In this document: positions 1 through 10,856 of the stretch, one piece after another
Layout of the letters: every line of letters starts with the position of its first letter
How positions within the stretch are numbered: position 1 is the stretch's first letter
Source: Conchocele bisecta
Lineage: Eukaryota > Mollusca > Bivalvia > Lucinida > Thyasiridae
Direction of reading: 5' to 3'
Length of the DNA stretch: 64,000 bases
Assembly (NCBI GenBank): GCA_029237695.1
Contig: CM055273.1
Location: 54,735,968-54,799,967 of the forward strand
Notes under the pieces: model-generated
What the model was told of the DNA's origin: nothing
Database searches by the model: none
Seen by the model: the letters and a program-made list of their open reading frames with translations, nothing else
Translations under genes and position numbers: made by a program

Positions 1-1814
1 TCCGTTAACATTTTAAGCAAACACGGTTATCGCCCCTGATATCAGTGTGTAAATTTACGTCTGATATAAAATGTATAATAATGCCAATCAGTACGTGGGA
101 TAATGGCGCATGAATGTTTATTTTGCCAGGAAATGTCTCTGATGTAAAGAGCATTGTGTACCTACTGAATGGGCATGTACCTTTAAAGGCCCAACAATCG
201 GTGCCCTGGTACCGAATTTTGTAGGAGGAGCATATCCAATTACTGATAGCGTCCCTAGCCTGTCAGTTATACACTGGCTTTATAAATAGAATACATAAAC
301 AGCAGCACATGTTTGTCGTCTTCTCCCAATGTAGAACAGTGAGGGGGCTGCTGGATAGCCAGTGTAGGTGTTTCATACTGACCAGTATCTAGATATATGG
401 TATGTAGGTTTGTTATCAAACGTGTGGTCCCATAAAACACACAACTGATACAATATATACCAGTCCCTATAATAGTGTCTGTATGTTTTAGTTGTGCATG
501 AAAATGATTGAGAATTTACTAAAAGTGTTAAAACTTATATAGTATTTTGCTGCTAACTATTTCAAAGCAAAGAGTATTCTGATGCTATTATATAAATTAT
601 TAAAAATAGAAACACGTAAAATTTAATGAAATACCTTTCCATGTGTTGCACAATGACAAAATGGGGCTTATTGCGTGTTTGATCAGTTTAACTCACATTC
701 AGATAGCACATGACTACATCATGATGCAGTTTACATCATTAATTAGAGCCACCATGAATGACCACCAAACTTAACAGTGTATATCCTGATGAGGCTGCGA
801 GGATGCACCAGCTGATCCGGGGATATGCATGTCGTAACGTGTCCACGTGTCCGTTACTTAGAGTGTGTCATGTATATATAGTGAAACCTACTTCTGGACC
901 TGAACAAGGTTCCTATCTCCGATGTATTTTGTAAGTACATGTAGTAACCAATATATAAGAATATGTGTTTGTAATAAGTCGGTATTTGATAAAAATGTGT
1001 AACTGTGTCATGTCATTCCACAGATAACCCCGTCCCAGTTAGACTGCATTGCTGCAGATATAATATATGCTGACAGCTAATTAGAGACCAGTGTTGAAAT
1101 AGCCATACTGGTATGTGTTAGGATACAGTAAATAAGGCTGCTAGCAAACTTGAATTCATGTAGTCATGTAAATTCCATATCAGACTGCACATACATGCTG
1201 TTTTGTGACTGTGCATACTAACCCGAGTATATGCTGTTTATAATTAGTATATACTGCATTTTCACAGCCACTGTATCAAGTTTTAGGCGAAATATTTCTC
1301 TTGCTGGTCTATTAAACCATGGTTTTGTTTCATTCACCTTGTTATGTGCATACCAACCACACATTTAATTTGATATTACTGTCCAAAATCAAAGTTGTGC
1401 GGCTGGCACACTGTCTGATGTTGACCATACAGGCAGTTATAGCTGTTAGCGTTATCACTAAACACGCGGGGTTGTTTACAATGTCGGGTCATGAACTCTA
1501 TGCATGAATTACATATGTAACAGCTACGCTCCGCCCGGCAAGTTTGAATCAGTTGTCAGTTGAGTACATTGTATTACTTCAAAAGCACATTTACATTTGT
1601 TTTCTTAAATCCAAATTTGTCTAAGCCTTTCAAAGTTGTATTATCTATGTCTGTGTGAAATAGTGAACTTATTTGTTCAGTGGTATTTCTAAAATGTCTG
1701 AAAATGTGTCGCTGAAGTGAAACATGCATAAAATTATCAAAAAGCCTGCCCAGCTCCATCTGGTGGCTTTTATATCCCAGTTGGGCCTTTAAGGGTTAAT
1801 GAAACTGCAACACC

Positions 1815-1845
<31 letters not shown>

Positions 1846-2690
1846 TAGTTTAATCTTGTAGTACCATATGTTCAGTACTTTCAGTACTTTGATTACATAC
1901 AGCTTCACTTCAGCTGTTGGTAACAGGTATTTGTGTCATGGACTGTGAATACAGCACAGGCCGTGACACAACCGAACAGGCGCAATAAAACAGCAGTTGC
2001 AATGCATACTTGTTTCTGTTAGTCATGTCCACAGAGTATCATAGATCGCTTGACTTTGTCTTGTAAACAAAATCACAACATGTGTGGTTTCTATCTAATG
2101 ATATTGAGAGAGATATAGTGTGTTTTTATTCTCATGTGTTCCCACCTATTTGACCATCAGTGAGGACCCTGATTGGCTGGCACAAATGTGCAGCCATATC
2201 CATGTCTTCACTGGTAACATATACCGTTGTGTCCCTTTGTTTAAATTCCGACGCACCAGTGTAGGTTCTGATCAGACTCCACATATGTGCAGTCTGATCT
2301 GGGACTACACTTGTCACATACATACAGGAGCGTCAGTTAATGTACGGATCAGATTTCACCAATGTGCAGTCTGATCTGGGACTACACTGGGCGCATATGA
2401 CCGATGCATCCTTTTGGGTCTTTTTGCTCAGGGTCTACACATGAGTTTCGTTCGGTCCAACGACTTCTTCGATAGTCGCCAGTGTACGCGCATCGCCGCC
2501 ATATTACATGTTTTGATAAACAATAAATTACATTTTGTAATTTGGTTTTCGGTTTATCTCCAGTTTCTCCAGACCTCAGCGATACAGAGCATCCCCGATA
2601 GTCCAACCCTTCCCCTCACCAGTATGTTCGTAATGGACGTGCTGTGACAATAACGATGTAAATATTCTTTAAAAAGACCAATTGTAAATA
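1..2690. other. AT-rich non-coding stretch
   Basis: I see no supportable gene here. Reading frames are short and lack recognisable domains. The only local structures noticed are a CAAT microsatellite near 1823 and two close repeats of GTCTGATCTGGGACTACACT, at about 2294 and 2369, inside a decayed repeat. Confidence 0.6.
1819..1850. repeat. (CAAT)n microsatellite
   Basis: About seven perfect CAAT units in a row, followed by a TAGTTTAAT tract. A simple tandem repeat with no coding context. Confidence 0.85.
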
Positions 2691-4700
2691 TGGTTATATG
2701 AATGTATAGACATTACATTTTTACTAGTATATTTGCAATCATTGCAGACACTGACCAGACCAACATTTACATTACATTACATTTAAGAAGTCCGACTTTG
2801 TCAGATCGTTGTTAATTTACTTACTACATGCACATTGTACTAAACAATGTACGTTTGCGTGCTTTGTTTTTTATCAAAGGGCCGTTCTAGTCGGAGGCGT
2901 GTAAATAATATAAAGCAAATATATACACACACATTCCAGATTTACAAATTAAACGCGTCTAGGTTCAGGACACAGTCAACTTATGAATAATATAGACGGT
3001 AAACCAGTCGTAGTACAGCTTAGCAACAAGGAGTAAATTCTCAGGACAACGGCATTGATTGTTATTATTATGACAGATAGATAAATAAAATAGATGCTGC
3101 AGGAAAGGTATGTCTGTGCCAAACATTTTATTATATTATTTGCATGCTCTACACATGCAGGTTACATTTTTTCTGTGTGCGACTTGATGTGGTGGTGAGA
3201 TAGAGATTTCGAAAGTGAAAGTAGACGGTTCCGTCAAAAAAGGGGAAATAACTCATGGAAATCAACCCGCATGACCCCGTGTTTGGCATGGATCTAGAAC
3301 CGGCTTAGGTCACTGACTCCAGGAATGGAAGTAACAAAATTGATTTTGTCGCAGGTAGTTTGCGATTGTCATGTTTGTGTGAATGTGGGTCTATGGGAAA
3401 TCAATTGGTTGTCTGTTTCCTTCAAACGAGCCGCTTCGAACAAATGGTGCAGGTTGTGGAGCCTCATTCCAACGAAATCTATTTTGGGATCGGGACACAT
3501 TTAGTGTATTAGGGCGGTTACAGTCTTCCTCTGGCGTGCTCGGTGTAATTAGTGACTGCGGATTACATTCTCGAAGAAAAACCTTGAAGACACCACGGGT
3601 CTTCGTAGCTCAGGCCAGAGATTCGCTTAATTCACACCACCTCGGCGAGCCAAACGGCGGATAGCTGGCTTTGTGATACCCTGGATGTTATCACGCAACC
3701 GTTTCCTGTGGCGTTTCGCGTCCCCATTTTCGAGTACTTTAATTTCCTCCCTTACATCTCTACATTTTCCCGACATTGATGTACATGTATAAATATTGCA
3801 TGGTTATGAAAATATTTTGTTTTCAAATGGTAAACCCATTATCAAAAATTCAAACCCACACAAATATAAAAATACATAGTAATGGATAATTTTGCTCTGA
3901 ATGTTCTGTTGGCCACATTCGATTTTAACAACTATGCATTCATTTTCTAAATAAATACGTATGCTGTCCCGCGCGACATCAGTCACGAAAATAACAACTA
4001 TATGAAGGAATCTGTAGTACGGTTGATAAATGCGAACATAAAATTTGAAGAAAATTTTCAAAAAGAAATCATAGTTTTATTCTGTTCAATGTTTGATAGT
4101 ATACATACTAACACATATACATTTAGTGTAACTTATCCAGGGGCGTAACCAGGAGGAAAATGATGTGCAGGCCCAGGAAACAAATGTGGAGCGAGCGTAG
4201 CGACCGAGGCCGCTAGGGGTGTCCGGGGGCATGCCCCCCACCCACAGGAATTATTTTTATGAGGATTAAATTTCCTGCATTCTGCTGCATTTGAAAGAAT
4301 ATAGGCCTATATAGGCCTAAGACGGGTAGGCCTATTAAATATCTCGATTTTTTTTAGTCAAAACGATGTGCAGGCTCGGGCCTTTTGGCCTAATAGCAGC
4401 TACGCGCCTGTTATCAGCAAAGTACTGTAGACTGTTGAGTTGCATTGTACAATCGTCGCCGTTTCAATAACGTCATTTTCTCGATGACGTTACGTTTTTT
4501 TCCGTGCGTGATTCACATGTTGCTACAAAAAGTGAAATAAAACAAAAACTATGAAACATAATTGCATTTTCTTTTCAGAATATTGTTTTTGAAAGGTGTC
4601 AGAAAATGTAAAAAAGTGAAAATCGAAAATGTTGTCATTAAAGCTGGTTTTCCCAGAGTGCGGCCCATATATGTAACTGTATATTATATACAACAAGAAA
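2690..4700 (+). repeat. Segmental duplication copy A (paralogue of ~19.1-21.1 kb)
   Basis: Long blocks match the region starting near 19100 in the same order and orientation. Examples are the block at about 2875-2925 (TTTTTTATCAAAGG...GTCGGAGGCGTG, like 19485-19540), 3815-4060 (like 20005-20220) and 4450-4700 (like 20865-21110). Differences are substitutions plus discrete insertions, which fall in only one copy and therefore expose empty transposon sites. The Polinton-like and Tc1-like elements lie between the two copies. Confidence 0.75.
4138..4410. mobile_element. Non-autonomous CAGGGGCGTA element with 5-bp TSD
   Basis: The 273-bp insert begins CAGGGGCGTA and ends TACGCGCCTG. It is flanked by TTATC at 4133-4137 and 4411-4415. 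The paralogous site at 20790-20794 has a single TTATC and no insert, which fixes both boundaries. The interior has the GGGGGCATGCCCCCC tract often seen in invertebrate elements with these ends. CAG...CTG ends with a 5-bp duplication fit the hAT5 group; that assignment is inferred. Confidence 0.8.
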
Positions 4701-4945
4701 ACATGCATTCTAATGCACCGAAAATAGAAAGCACGCATCTGATTGGTCAATTGAAATCACAGCCTATAAACTATGAAAAAATCACTGCGACGTACGTTAC
4801 TAAAGTAATTTCTCCTTATATGGTAAACACGAGAGTTGTGTAAACTACTGCGTCCGAGTGGTGTAATTCACCGTTATATTTCTGTAAATTATTGGCTGAA
4901 ATGTAAGAAATATATGGGCCGCGCTCTGTGAAAACCAGCCTTAAT
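4633..4945. mobile_element. Fold-back MITE, GGCTGGTTTTC termini
   Basis: The left end near 4640 (AAGCTGGTTTTC, then CGGCCCATATAT) is matched in inverse near 4910-4943 (ATATATGGGCCGCGCTCTGT...CCAGCCTTAAT), giving arms of about 35 bp. Both ends are bordered by ATTAA, consistent with a TTAA target. Copy B carries a related left end at about 21053-21080. Confidence 0.65.
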
Positions 4946-4949
4946 TACA

Positions 4950-5537
4950 ACGTCATGAAAGGCTGAAAATGACGTCGCAAAGTTACACATAAATTTACCA
5001 ACGTCACGTCGGATTTTGACAATTGGAATTGTTGAGTCATTGCAATAACATTGAATAAGTTGTCCTATTTATAGCCGTACGCTTTACGGCTCACAGATAT
5101 TTTAATGTTGGATATGCGCGGCAGAATTGTAGTTGTTTTCATAGTGGTTCAGGTATTTTTTTTTTTCTTCGGTTTCCTTCAAGGTAATTTTGTCGATTAT
5201 TTTTATACAAATGGGCATATTGCATTTAATATTTTTATAATATATTATATGGACAACTTGTGAAATTACATTTGAAACTAAATAACCATACGACCGGTAG
5301 TTTTAGATAACACATAACAAAATCAGTATTATGTACGTTATTTATATATTTATATAACAATTACAAACAAACGCGAGAATAAGTGTAGTCGGCGTGGATG
5401 GAGGCGTCTGCATGTTTCTTAATTTGGGTTGAAACCGGAATACTCAAAGAAAACAAACTTATTCTGTCTGGCGACCACCATCAGATATACATGTACTTAC
5501 AACTTGAATATCGAACCCGGAGCGCATGTGTGCGCTC
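4950..5537. other. Non-coding flank left of the Polinton-like element
   Basis: AT-rich sequence without a supportable gene. A small hairpin (GCCGTACGCTTTACGGC) lies near 5084. The last bases, CTTTACTA at 5537-5544, recur at the other end of the next element. Confidence 0.5.
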
Positions 5538-5544
5538 TTTACTA

Positions 5545-5611
5545 GTAGTATATAGGGAGTCAAAATGATACCACCTAACGGTGGTATCATTTCCCCACCC
5601 TATATACTACT
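5545..5611. repeat. Self-complementary left terminus
   Basis: The outermost 65 bp can fold on itself: GTAGTATATAGGG, then GATACCACC, a TAAC loop, GGTGGTATC, and a return to CCCTATATACTAC. The right terminus (16320-16373) keeps the outer bases but lacks one inner arm of this hairpin. It is a terminal structure of the element, not a gene. Confidence 0.7.
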
Positions 5612-5715
5612 CCCACCGCCTCCCGAAAAACTCCAAAATTGGTTAACGAGGAAATTGTCACCCGACAGCAAATCGTGACAATTGGTGTCATAAATACATA
5701 AGTTGAAAAGAGGTC

Positions 5716-5990
5716 CAATTGAACATATAAATCTCATAGGTATATACAGAAAATATGATAACGCCAGAAATATAAAGTGACAAATCTGTAATGGTTTCGG
5801 CTACCCAACGAAATAGCCACCCGATAATGCGCCGGCCGCCGAATTAATTATCAGAAGAAAAAAAAAAAGAGAAATGTTTGTTCAATTGGACTGCATTCCG
5901 AAAAAGTAGTAACAAAAAAAAAAATAGCCGAAATCGCACTAGCCCCTACGAAATATGCGCCTTCTATAGAGGGAGTCAAAAAATGATACC
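5716..5990. repeat. Duplicated subterminal block: promoter-like copy and second internal terminus
   Basis: At 5716-5780 the sequence resembles the region just before the polymerase start (6400-6455): CAATTG, ATAAATCTCATAGG, then GAAAATATGATAACG. At about 5968-5996 the terminal motif GGGAGTCAAA...ATGATACCACC recurs. The outer ~400 bp therefore looks like an extra, internally deleted copy of the end plus the polymerase 5' region. The right arm mirrors this at 15940-16220. Confidence 0.65.
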
Positions 5991-6015
5991 ACCAAAGATT
6001 GTGTCGTAGAAATCA

Positions 6016-6331
6016 TTAATGCAATTTCAATGCGTCCACGTGTGATAGTTTATTTTCCAACACGGCATTTTCCTCCTCCGATATAGCTAATTTATTTCGC
6101 AGATCAGCAACTAATTCTACCAGCTCCAGTCTACCCCGCTCACCTTTAGCCACAGGGCAGCGCAGTTGCTTATGTCTACAAAGAGTTTGGGCACTTACTT
6201 ACAACAAACTTACAAGGGCATCTGGGGCATTGGAATTGCGGGGCGACACAAGGAAATTTTCTACGTCTCGATAGATGCCTTCGTAGATAGTCTTTACACG
6301 CAAAAGTCTTACAACAAGTCGCACACTCCAT
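6016..6331 (-). pseudogene. Left-arm copy of the C2H2 zinc-finger gene, frameshifted
   Basis: This is the inverted counterpart of the intact 102-codon gene at 15611-15919. It has the same start context and the same TAA. A ~7-bp insertion in the GTTGTAAGTAAG stretch (around 6188-6205) shifts the frame inside the second zinc finger and leads to an early stop. It would therefore give only the N-terminal part. The arrangement, divergent from the polymerase across ~105 bp, is the same as in the right arm. Confidence 0.7.
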
Positions 6332-6436
6332 TATCTATATATATGTATTTTTTATATATTCAATTGGACGCGAAAAAAAAACATCATGTTCATCCATTTG
6401 AACAGATAAATCTCATAGGTTATATATACAGAAAAT
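6332..6436. promoter_or_regulatory. Divergent intergenic region (left arm), probable bidirectional promoter
   Basis: This ~105-bp AT-rich gap separates the oppositely oriented zinc-finger and polymerase start codons. It contains TATATAT runs, the palindromic CAATTG motif and ATAAATCTCATAGG just upstream of the polymerase ATG. The same gap recurs at 15509-15610 and, in part, in the subterminal block. The promoter role is inferred from position and composition. Confidence 0.45.
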
Positions 6437-9400
6437 ATGATAACGTCAGAAATAGAAAGTTTAAGAAGAGAAGCCGAATCTCTAGGGATTACTTTAGTAA
6501 ACGGTTGGGAGTTAAGGGGTTGACAAATCTGATAAACTCCACAAAGAATGAGGCGTTTATGAAGCGGTTTACCCGCGCCCACAAGACCTCTCACTAGCGG
6601 AGGAAGTTGGTAACAGAATTCAAAAAGAAAGTATTGCGGGGTTAAGGGCCAGTGTAATAAAACCTTCAAGCACATCCCAAATTAGATGCACAGATAATAA
6701 GAAAAAATCTATCGTTCGCGCGATAGTGGAAAAAGGTGAAGAAATATTGGGGGCTCATGATGAAACGTTGGAAAAGGTAGAAAATGGAAGACGGGTAGTT
6801 ACATTATCCTTTCGTAAAAACATTGGCATTAACGAGTCTGAACGCATGTCCGATAAACTAGCTCCGTATCTAACAACCAATTTTTATTTGAGATATTCAT
6901 ATTCTTACAAGCTAGAACATATGGAGGAAACTAAAAATGGAAAACCTAAAACTATAATATTTCACAAAAATCTCGGTGGTAGCGAACCACTATCATCGAT
7001 GAAAACCGTTAAAAAATGGTTGTCAGATAAGGAGCAAACACGAATAATGTCCGATAAAATAGACAGACCAAATACAAAGTGGAAGTTTGTAAGATGGGTA
7101 GAGGTTTTTTGTAAAGTTAATACAGGCAGTAGGGTAATAGATTTGGGACTACAATCCAAAGAAGTAGTGGGAGGAGAACTTCCAGAATGGTTGAGGAATA
7201 GAAAAGGTATGTATTCTTTAGATAAGTATAATGACGATCTTTGTCTGTTCAGGTGTCTAGCTATGCACCTTGATAAAAAGATCAGACCTGACAGATGCAC
7301 GGACAAGGCGAAAGAACTTAGTAAACAATATACCGGTAGTAATGAGGTTTCACCAATTCCTTTTTCAGATCTGAAAAAGGTTGAAGAGTTTTTTAAAATC
7401 GGTATAGAAGTATATCAACCGACACAAGGTGGTGTTTGGTGGTTGAAAAAGGTACCAGCGCACTATGATGCACTAGGTAATAAACCAATGACAATAGGAC
7501 TGTTTAATAATCACGCATTTCTGATAAAAAACCTGTCTAAAATTTACGCCTGCGATAATTGCAAACAGAAATTCACGAAAGCGATTAATATGAAGAGACA
7601 CGGACCAAACTGTATGAGAGGTGAGACAAAAGTAATATGTGATGGTAATTATTTAGAGCGCCCGCGTTCGTCGTTCGAGAAAGCGTTCTACCCAAAAGGT
7701 TATAACAGTTATGGTGCGATCGATTGGATGTACTCTGTGGAAAAGCGGGAGGGAATTCACATTCACCATGAACAGTGCGGACACGGAGGTGAAAGATGGA
7801 TTTTAGGAGCTCCAGTAGATGGATACTGTCCAGAAACCAATACCGTATATCAATATCACGGCTGTTACTGGCACGGTGTGAGATTCATGCAAAGCATGAA
7901 AAAAGAACGCGCATCCACAATGAGAAGAGATAAATTTATTAGAAGCAAAGAATTCAACCTAGTAGTTATGTGGGAATGCGAATTTCAAAGAACGGGTAAA
8001 GATATAAAGATCGGTTGCGACACTACTCTTTATCCATATCAGATAGTATACGATTTTGAGGCGTATCTCCAGCCAGAAGTTGAAACTACCGGTAATAGTT
8101 TAGAGTACGAAGCTGAGCACGTTCCGATAAGCGTTAGTGTAGGAGATAATTTCTCAGGAACAGTAACTCATATTTGTGATAAAGATCCCGCAAAACTTAT
8201 AGAAAAATTCTTAGAAGATTTGAAAGTCAGGGGAAAAGCTATAAGAGAAGAAGTATGGTCAAGATACGAATTTAATACGGAATATTTACGTGAAAAACAA
8301 ATCGCCCAGATCGAACAGTGGATAGAGCAAGTACCGGTTATAGGTTTTAACAGCAGTAAGTACGATATAAACTTAATAAAGAAATATTTAGTAGGTGAAC
8401 TGTCATCAACAACGAAGAAAGTAATGTTTGGAAAAAGGGCGAACACAACAATATTTCTATTTACTCCGGAGTTTAGATTTCTTGATGTAATACTTTACCT
8501 AGGACCCGGTGTAAGTTACGATAGTTGGATAAAAGCCTACGACTGCAAAGGACAGAAATCTTTCTTTCCTTACGAGTGGTTCGATTCTACAGACAAGCTG
8601 GATTACCCGGGACTACCGGATATAGAGAATTGGTATTCCAAACTATCTGGGAAAATGTTACTAGACGAAACAGAATTAAGCAAATGTCGTAGAATTTTCG
8701 AAGAAGAGAATATGAAAACTTTCAGAGATTGGTTGAAATATTATAACGATTTAGATGTAGCACCGTTCCTAGAAGCTGTTGGAAAAATGTGTGAATTTTA
8801 TAAACACAGGGGTGTGGATATTTTCAAAGACGCGGTAACACTACCCGGAGTAGCTATACAATATTTATTGAGAGGAACCATTAAAGAACGAAAATCTTCA
8901 AAGACGATTATACCGGAGGATGCTCTATGTGCACTGAAAGAAGAAACATACAAAATGATGAAAGACGCTCTAGTTGGTGGTCCATCAATAGTATTTACGC
9001 GATATGCGGAAGCCGGTGTTTCAAATATTAGAGTGGGTTCCAAACCTTGCGACGCTGTTTTGGGGTACGACGCAAACGCGTTATATTTATCTACGTTAAA
9101 TAAAGAGATGCCGTGTGGGAAAGAAACTATACATCATATAAATAACCCACATAATCCTAAACTTATTAAAAAGCTTAGTAAAAGAGTTTTATCCGGAGAC
9201 TGGTTTGGGTTTGCGGAGGTGAATATAGAAGTTCCACACAACAAAAGATAAAAGAGAATTTTCTGAAATGTCTCCACTTTTTATAAACAGAGAAGTAGAG
9301 GTTGATGAAGTTCCCACACACATGTTAAAATATTTAAAAGATACTGGCCGAACTAGAGGAAACGGAAGACAATTGGTGGGATCTATGTCGGCCACTAAAG

Positions 9401-10325
9401 TATTACTGTACGCGCCACTGTTGAAATGGTATTTAAAACACGGCCTAGAAATAACGGGAGTTCATCGTGTTATAGATTATATTAGTGGTAAACCCTTCGA
9501 ATGGTTTGCTAAAGAAGTTACAGCCGCAAGACGAACGGGGATGTAGAAACCGAATAAGAAACCGGTGGCCGACATAATGAAATTATTAGGAAACTCGTGT
9601 TGCGGAAAAATGATAGAGGCAACGGAGAGACATTTAAATACAACATATACGCGAGACGAAACCTGTGTTGACAAGCATTAAGATCCGCGTATTTTGATGA
9701 TTTGGAAGATAGGAGATGTGTACGAAATATCTTCAAGAAAACCCCGGTGCTCAGTAAAGAGACCATTCCACTGCGGAATAGCGGTTTATCAACTAGCTAA
9801 ATTGAGAATGTTGGAATTTTACTACGAATTTCTAGACAAATACGTAAAAAGAGAAGACTTTGAATTAATACAGATGGACACGGATAGTATGTATATAGTA
9901 GTTAGTGGAAAAACGATAGAGGAATTGATTAGACCTAACTTACTAGACGAGTTTGGAAAAGAAAAGAAGAAATGGTTGGCTTGGGATAAATGGAGTAATA
10001 GAGACTTTCCAAAATGGAATTTAGCGGAGATAGGGCGATAGCATTATCTAGTAAGTGTTATTTCGTAGAAAAATTTAATTCAATTAATAAAAACTCCGTG
10101 AAAGGAATGTCCAAGAGAACTAACGATTTAAATTGGGATAGATATAAACGAGTACTAAGCGAAACTACAGAAGATGGAAAACACATTATAGATGTAGCGC
10201 AAAATAGAGGATTTAAAATGAAAGACGGCGTTATGAAAACGTACTGTTAACAAAAATTAGGGCTCTCGGCGTACTACGATAAAAGACGCGTGTTATCGGA
10301 CGGAATACATACGGAACCTCTTTAA
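6437..10325 (+). pseudogene. DNA polymerase B (protein-primed type), left copy, multiply disrupted
   Basis: The gene spans ~1,296 codons from ATG 6437 to TAA 10323-10325. The longest intact segment is 6726-9251 (841 codons). Visible in order: an OTU-like DDLCLFR block (7233-7253); a C2HC finger; a nuclease-like block GAPVDGYC then YQYHGCYWHG (~7808-7877); exonuclease motifs Exo I YDFEAYL (8049), Exo II FNSSKYDINLI (~8345) and Exo III YNDLDV (~8745); and polymerase motif A YDANALY (9066). Motif B (KLLGNSCCGK, ~9580) and motif C (DTDSMY, ~9880) lie in later frames. Breaks relative to the right arm: a 16-bp loss near 6580, a small insertion with TAA near 9250, changes ending in TAG near 9544, losses near 9677 and 9705, an indel near 10005 and a TAA near 10248. 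The family replicates element DNA from a protein primer; this copy should be inactive. Confidence 0.88.
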
Positions 10326-10490
10326 AGACTCTGACGATCCGGGGGTAACTGGGTGTCAGAAGGCACCGTGAGAAGTTCTTCGCTAACAAACCCTCGAGAT
10401 GGACCATCAGCCAAATAGTAGAGCACGGGCTCATCGGGTTTGGTAATAGATCGATCTAGATGATATACATTGAGAGACCACACGGGATAT
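10322..10490 (-). pseudogene. Inverted fragment of the integrase C-terminus
   Basis: Read on the minus strand, this matches the last ~55 codons of the integrase at 11708-11876, including the phrase DRSITKPDEPVLYY and the terminal stop. It differs by a few substitutions. It has no start or catalytic core and exists only because the arm duplication extended into the integrase gene. Its stop overlaps the polymerase stop in the TTTAAA at 10321-10326. Confidence 0.8.
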
Positions 10491-10519
10491 CACCACGGCG
10501 TGATAAAGCGCATTCACTA

Positions 10520-10716
10520 TCATTTTACCATCTTGTTCAGCCATTATTGCATATAAAAGGGATCGCGTTTAATGTTTAAATGGGGCGCATCCCTCAACAC
10601 TGTTGGATGCGGTTCCAATCCAATCGCGTCTAACAGTGTTGAGGGATGCGCCCCATTTAAACATTAAACGCGATCCCTTTTATATGCAATAATGGCTGAA
10701 CAAGATGGTAAAATGA
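10520..10716. repeat. Central 85-bp palindrome with 27-bp loop
   Basis: 10520-10604 and 10632-10716 are reverse complements by eye without mismatch, around a 27-bp spacer at 10605-10631. Both arms contain TTTAAATGGGGCGCATCCC or its complement, a CTTTTATATGC box and an ATGGCTGAACAAGATGG start. The palindrome therefore presents the same promoter-like sequence and the same first codons outward on both strands. Confidence 0.9.
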
Positions 10717-10856
10717 TAGTTCCTTCAGAACTTAACCTACAAAATCAATCGCGATTGTACTTCCAACAAAGGTTTATTATTAACGACGCAGTTACCGGAC
10801 GAGCTGACGAGTGCATGTTGGAGATTGTCCGATATATTAGAATACTTCGCATATGA
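10692..10856 (+). CDS. Short ORF of unknown function, truncated structural-gene candidate
   Basis: The 54-codon frame opens at ATG 10692 with MAEQDGKMIVPSELNL and ends at TGA 10854-10856, overlapping the first integrase ATG (10853). The start lies inside the right arm of the central palindrome, ~10 bp after a CTTTTATATGC box. The N-terminus has the flavour of a Polinton structural-gene start, but that impression is from memory and weak. After ~16 residues the frame has no recognisable content, so this is probably a gene start joined to unrelated sequence by rearrangement. The same start on the minus strand at 10547 opens a frame of ~38 codons. Confidence 0.3.
   Translation: MAEQDGKMIVPSELNLQNQSRLYFQQRFIINDAVTGRADECMLEIVRYIRILRI

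Larger units (their letters stand above)
5544..10490 (+). repeat. Left long inverted arm
   Basis: This arm is the reverse complement of 11708-16374 apart from small indels and a ~219-bp segment present only here. It runs from the terminal repeat through the zinc-finger copy and the polymerase into an inverted copy of the last ~170 bp of the integrase. Its inner boundary lies near CACACGGGAT at 10481-10490. Confidence 0.85.

Noticed and set aside
3383..3664. 93-codon plus-strand frame
   Set aside because: No recognisable domain or splice sites; composition is ordinary for this region, so it is not called as a gene.
6962..7306. Minus-strand frames opposite the polymerase (also 8168-8446, 8798-9043, 13117-13362)
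   Set aside because: Shadow frames of the polymerase coding strand; they recur in both arms only because the DNA is duplicated.
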